Position numbers and translations under genes: made by a program. DNA of 14,471 nt from Anaerolineae bacterium (GTDB taxonomy: Bacteria > Chloroflexota > Anaerolineae > JAFGEY01). The stretch lies in NCBI GenBank assembly GCA_016929775.1, contig JAFGIE010000083.1:1-14471 (forward strand), written 5' to 3'. Every line of letters starts with the position of its first letter. The first letter of the stretch is position 1. Below the pieces are notes generated by a model. It was not told where the DNA came from. It ran no database searches and saw nothing but the letters and a program-made list of their open reading frames with translations. Positions 12,679 through 14,471 of this stretch are shown one piece after another.

Positions 12679-14471
12679 CTAGCGCTCGTTCGAGCGCGGC
12701 AGTGTCGTGACAGACAGCCCCAAGCCACTCGCCTGGGCTGCCCCGTCTTCCTCCAGCCAATACCAGTAGGTGGCGCTGTGCACGACGCTCGTGTCCAAGT
12801 AGTTGAGCTTGCCGTCTACCGCCAGCTCTGTCGCGATCAAGACGGCGTCGAGTGGATCGCTCGTCGTGCTGCGCCAGATCGTCACCTCGCGTTCCCGGAT
12901 CACGTCCGCGGTAACGAGCACGCCTTCCCGCACCGGCCAAGCGTCGAACGTAACATACGGCGCCCCCGTGTCGCCGCTGACGACGGCATCGTCCTCATCC
13001 CGCGGCGCGAACCTGCCATATACATCCTCTGCACCGTCCACGATCGCCACGTTCTGCATGGTAAACGTGGTCAGGCTCGGGTCGATGTCAAACACTACGG
13101 TCAGGACAAAGGTCTCGCCTACGTCCAGATCGCGGTTAAAGAACGCCGGTCCCGTCAGGTCGTACCACTCGAGCACCTGGTTGGGCTCGTCGACATCGTC
13201 CGGCATGTAGGGCAGGCTGAGCTTAAAGTCGACCGGTCCAAAGTACTCGTCCCGTAGCGGGACCTGGACCAGCAGCGTGTTGCCGATGTTCTCGATCTCG
13301 ATCGTAAAGGTCACCACGCCCTGGACCGCTTCCGGCGGCGATGCCGTCTTTGTCACCTGGACCAGCGGGTTGGACAGGATCTCGACGACGTCGCTGTCGG
13401 TATCCTCGCGCTCGTTGCCCAGGTCGTCGATCGCCGTCGCAGTTGCAACGTTCTCGGTGTCGCCAGGCACCGTGGGCGCCACGGCGACAAAGCTCACGGT
13501 GACCGTGATCTTGCCGCCCGGTTCAAGCGCGCCCAGGTCCGACCAGGTCAGCGTGCCGTCGTCGACCGCACCGGCGTCGTCGTCCGGCGGCGTCGCCGAG
13601 ACAAAGCTGAGCTTGGTCGGATCGTACGTGTCCGTCAGCGACACGGTCTCCATGAGCCTGTCGCCCGTGTTCTCGACCACGATCTGGAACTGGACGTCGT
13701 CTCCGACATAGACCGGCGGCACGGAGACCAGCGTCTTGGTGACGTCGATCGCCGATGACACGATCACGACGGTTGCGTCGTCACTGTCGCTCACCGGGTA
13801 GCCGTCGTCGTCCACGCCGGACGCCGTGACCACGTTCGTGTGCACCTCGCCTGCATTGCCCGTCACAGGCCCTACGAACGAGCACGTGTAGCTCCCGCCC
13901 ACGGGTAGGACCTGCGGTACGCTGCAGTCCCCCTCCCCGTTCAGGTCCCCGTACATCGTGTCGATCAGCGACGTGATCGTCACCGTGTCCACCACCGACA
14001 GGTTGTTCACCACCACCGTGAACGTCACGTTCCCGCCCGGCTCAGCGACCACCGTCGGGTTCGCGCTCTTGATCACCTCGATCAGCGACGGCACATCGCG
14101 GATCGTCACCGTCGCCTCGTCGTCGTCGCTCACCGGGTCCCCGTCGTCGTCCACGCCGGAGGCTGTGACCACGTTCGTGTGCACCTCGCCTGCATTGCCC
14201 GACACGAGCCCCACGAACGAGCACGTGTAGCTCCCGCCCACGGGCAGGACCTGCGGTACGCTGCAGTCTCCCTGCCCGTTCAGGTCGCCGTACACTGTGT
14301 CGATCAGCGACGTGATCGTCACCGTGTCTGCAACGGAGAGGTTGTTCACCACCACTGTGAACATCACATTCCCGCCCGGTTCGTCGACCACCGTCGGGTC
14401 TGCGGTCTTGAGCACCTCGATCGCCGACGGCACATCGCGGATCGTCACCGTCGCGTCGTCAGTGTCGCTTA
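12679..14471 (-). CDS. Large DUF11-repeat surface protein, N-terminus off the right edge
   Basis: 596 C-terminal residues are visible and the frame is open to base 14471. From the N-terminal side they hold two near-identical repeats of 113 residues (14440-14102 and 14101-13763) and the end of a third beyond. Each repeat has a paired cysteine (GDCSVPQVLP, SYTCSFVG) and an Asp-rich DDDGxPVS stretch likely to bind calcium. Two more diverged DUF11 domains follow (about 13760-13380 and 13380-12970), each opening with VTKT. A final Fn3-like domain (about 12960-12690) has EVTIWRSTTSDP and YLDTSVVHSATYWYWLEEDG. It ends SVTTLPRSNER with no anchor. It is likely a stalk-like adhesin or S-layer-associated protein. 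The C25 peptidase follows after 48 bases. Confidence 0.85.
   Translation of the reverse strand, partial: SDTDDATVTIRDVPSAIEVLKTADPTVVDEPGGNVMFTVVVNNLSVADTVTITSLIDTVYGDLNGQGDCSVPQVLPVGGSYTCSFVGLVSGNAGEVHTNVVTASGVDDDGDPVSDDDEATVTIRDVPSLIEVIKSANPTVVAEPGGNVTFTVVVNNLSVVDTVTITSLIDTMYGDLNGEGDCSVPQVLPVGGSYTCSFVGPVTGNAGEVHTNVVTASGVDDDGYPVSDSDDATVVIVSSAIDVTKTLVSVPPVYVGDDVQFQIVVENTGDRLMETVSLTDTYDPTKLSFVSATPPDDDAGAVDDGTLTWSDLGALEPGGKITVTVSFVAVAPTVPGDTENVATATAIDDLGNEREDTDSDVVEILSNPLVQVTKTASPPEAVQGVVTFTIEIENIGNTLLVQVPLRDEYFGPVDFKLSLPYMPDDVDEPNQVLEWYDLTGPAFFNRDLDVGETFVLTVVFDIDPSLTTFTMQNVAIVDGAEDVYGRFAPRDEDDAVVSGDTGAPYVTFDAWPVREGVLVTADVIREREVTIWRSTTSDPLDAVLIATELAVDGKLNYLDTSVVHSATYWYWLEEDGAAQASGLGLSVTTLPRSNER
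12682..12697. repeat. Palindrome abutting the DUF11 gene stop codon
   Basis: GCGCTCG-TT-CGAGCGC encodes the last residues SNER of the minus-strand protein and touches its TAG (12681-12679). It could act as an mRNA hairpin that partly separates expression of this gene from the peptidase downstream. No U-tract follows. Confidence 0.4.
13763..14471 (-). repeat. Tandem 339-bp repeats in the DUF11 gene
   Basis: Matching landmarks recur exactly 339 bases apart: 13763, 14102 and 14441 for the repeat border, and 13831 and 14170 for CACGTTCGTG. The two complete units differ at about a dozen of the roughly 98 residues compared before their borders diverge, and a third enters from the right edge. High DNA identity suggests recent duplication or conversion. 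Confidence 0.85.

Noticed and set aside
13763..14471. CRISPR-like repetition
   Set aside because: Repeats are 339 bases, contiguous and coding; there are no short repeats with unique spacers.

Overview
The window is GC-rich DNA packed with bacterial genes. It most resembles a Chloroflexota (Anaerolineae-like) genome. Four signs point that way: a tetrapyrrole-methylase/MazG hybrid of the type common in that phylum, a one-polypeptide E1 alpha/beta 2-oxoacid dehydrogenase, secreted C25 (gingipain-like) and DUF11 proteins with Thr-Pro linkers and a VFVPLVLR-type tail, and a Gram-positive-type LexA box. The phylum is an inference. No rRNA, tRNA, insertion sequence or CRISPR array was seen.

Left edge (1-730, all minus-strand signals). 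A gene begins at base 5 and runs off the left edge. It is driven by a near-consensus extended -10 promoter with a GAAC-N4-GTTC LexA box inside its spacer, so the unseen gene is probably an SOS gene. Next comes a 69-residue zinc-ribbon-like protein (568-359) with an exact TTGACA/17/TATAAT promoter and a hairpin terminator.

Housekeeping operon (4976-728, minus). Six closely spaced genes lie behind one promoter at 5068-5040: a small two-helix membrane protein, pgeF, yggS, yggT, an AIR-synthase/HypE-like ATPase domain protein and mazG. MazG is unusual. It keeps only the C-terminal half of the methylase domain, and its second MazG domain has lost its acidic metal ligands.

Central 2-oxoacid dehydrogenase unit (5113-9671, plus). 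A divergent promoter drives a DeoR-family repressor, a fused E1 alpha-beta subunit and an E2 acyltransferase with one lipoyl domain and two E3-binding domains. E3 is absent. The 120-base gap between E1 and E2 can fold into nested hairpins, and a 17-bp perfect hairpin follows E2. The complex could act on pyruvate, acetoin or a branched-chain oxoacid. A DeoR neighbour suggests control by a phosphorylated sugar or similar metabolite.

Right part (14471-9843, minus). A surface-protein cluster contains the end of a large DUF11-repeat protein with near-identical 339-bp repeats, then a C25 gingipain-like cysteine peptidase, then a small signal-peptide/DUF11/TM-anchored protein. The order and tight spacing suggest one secreted or cell-surface system, whose start lies beyond the right edge.
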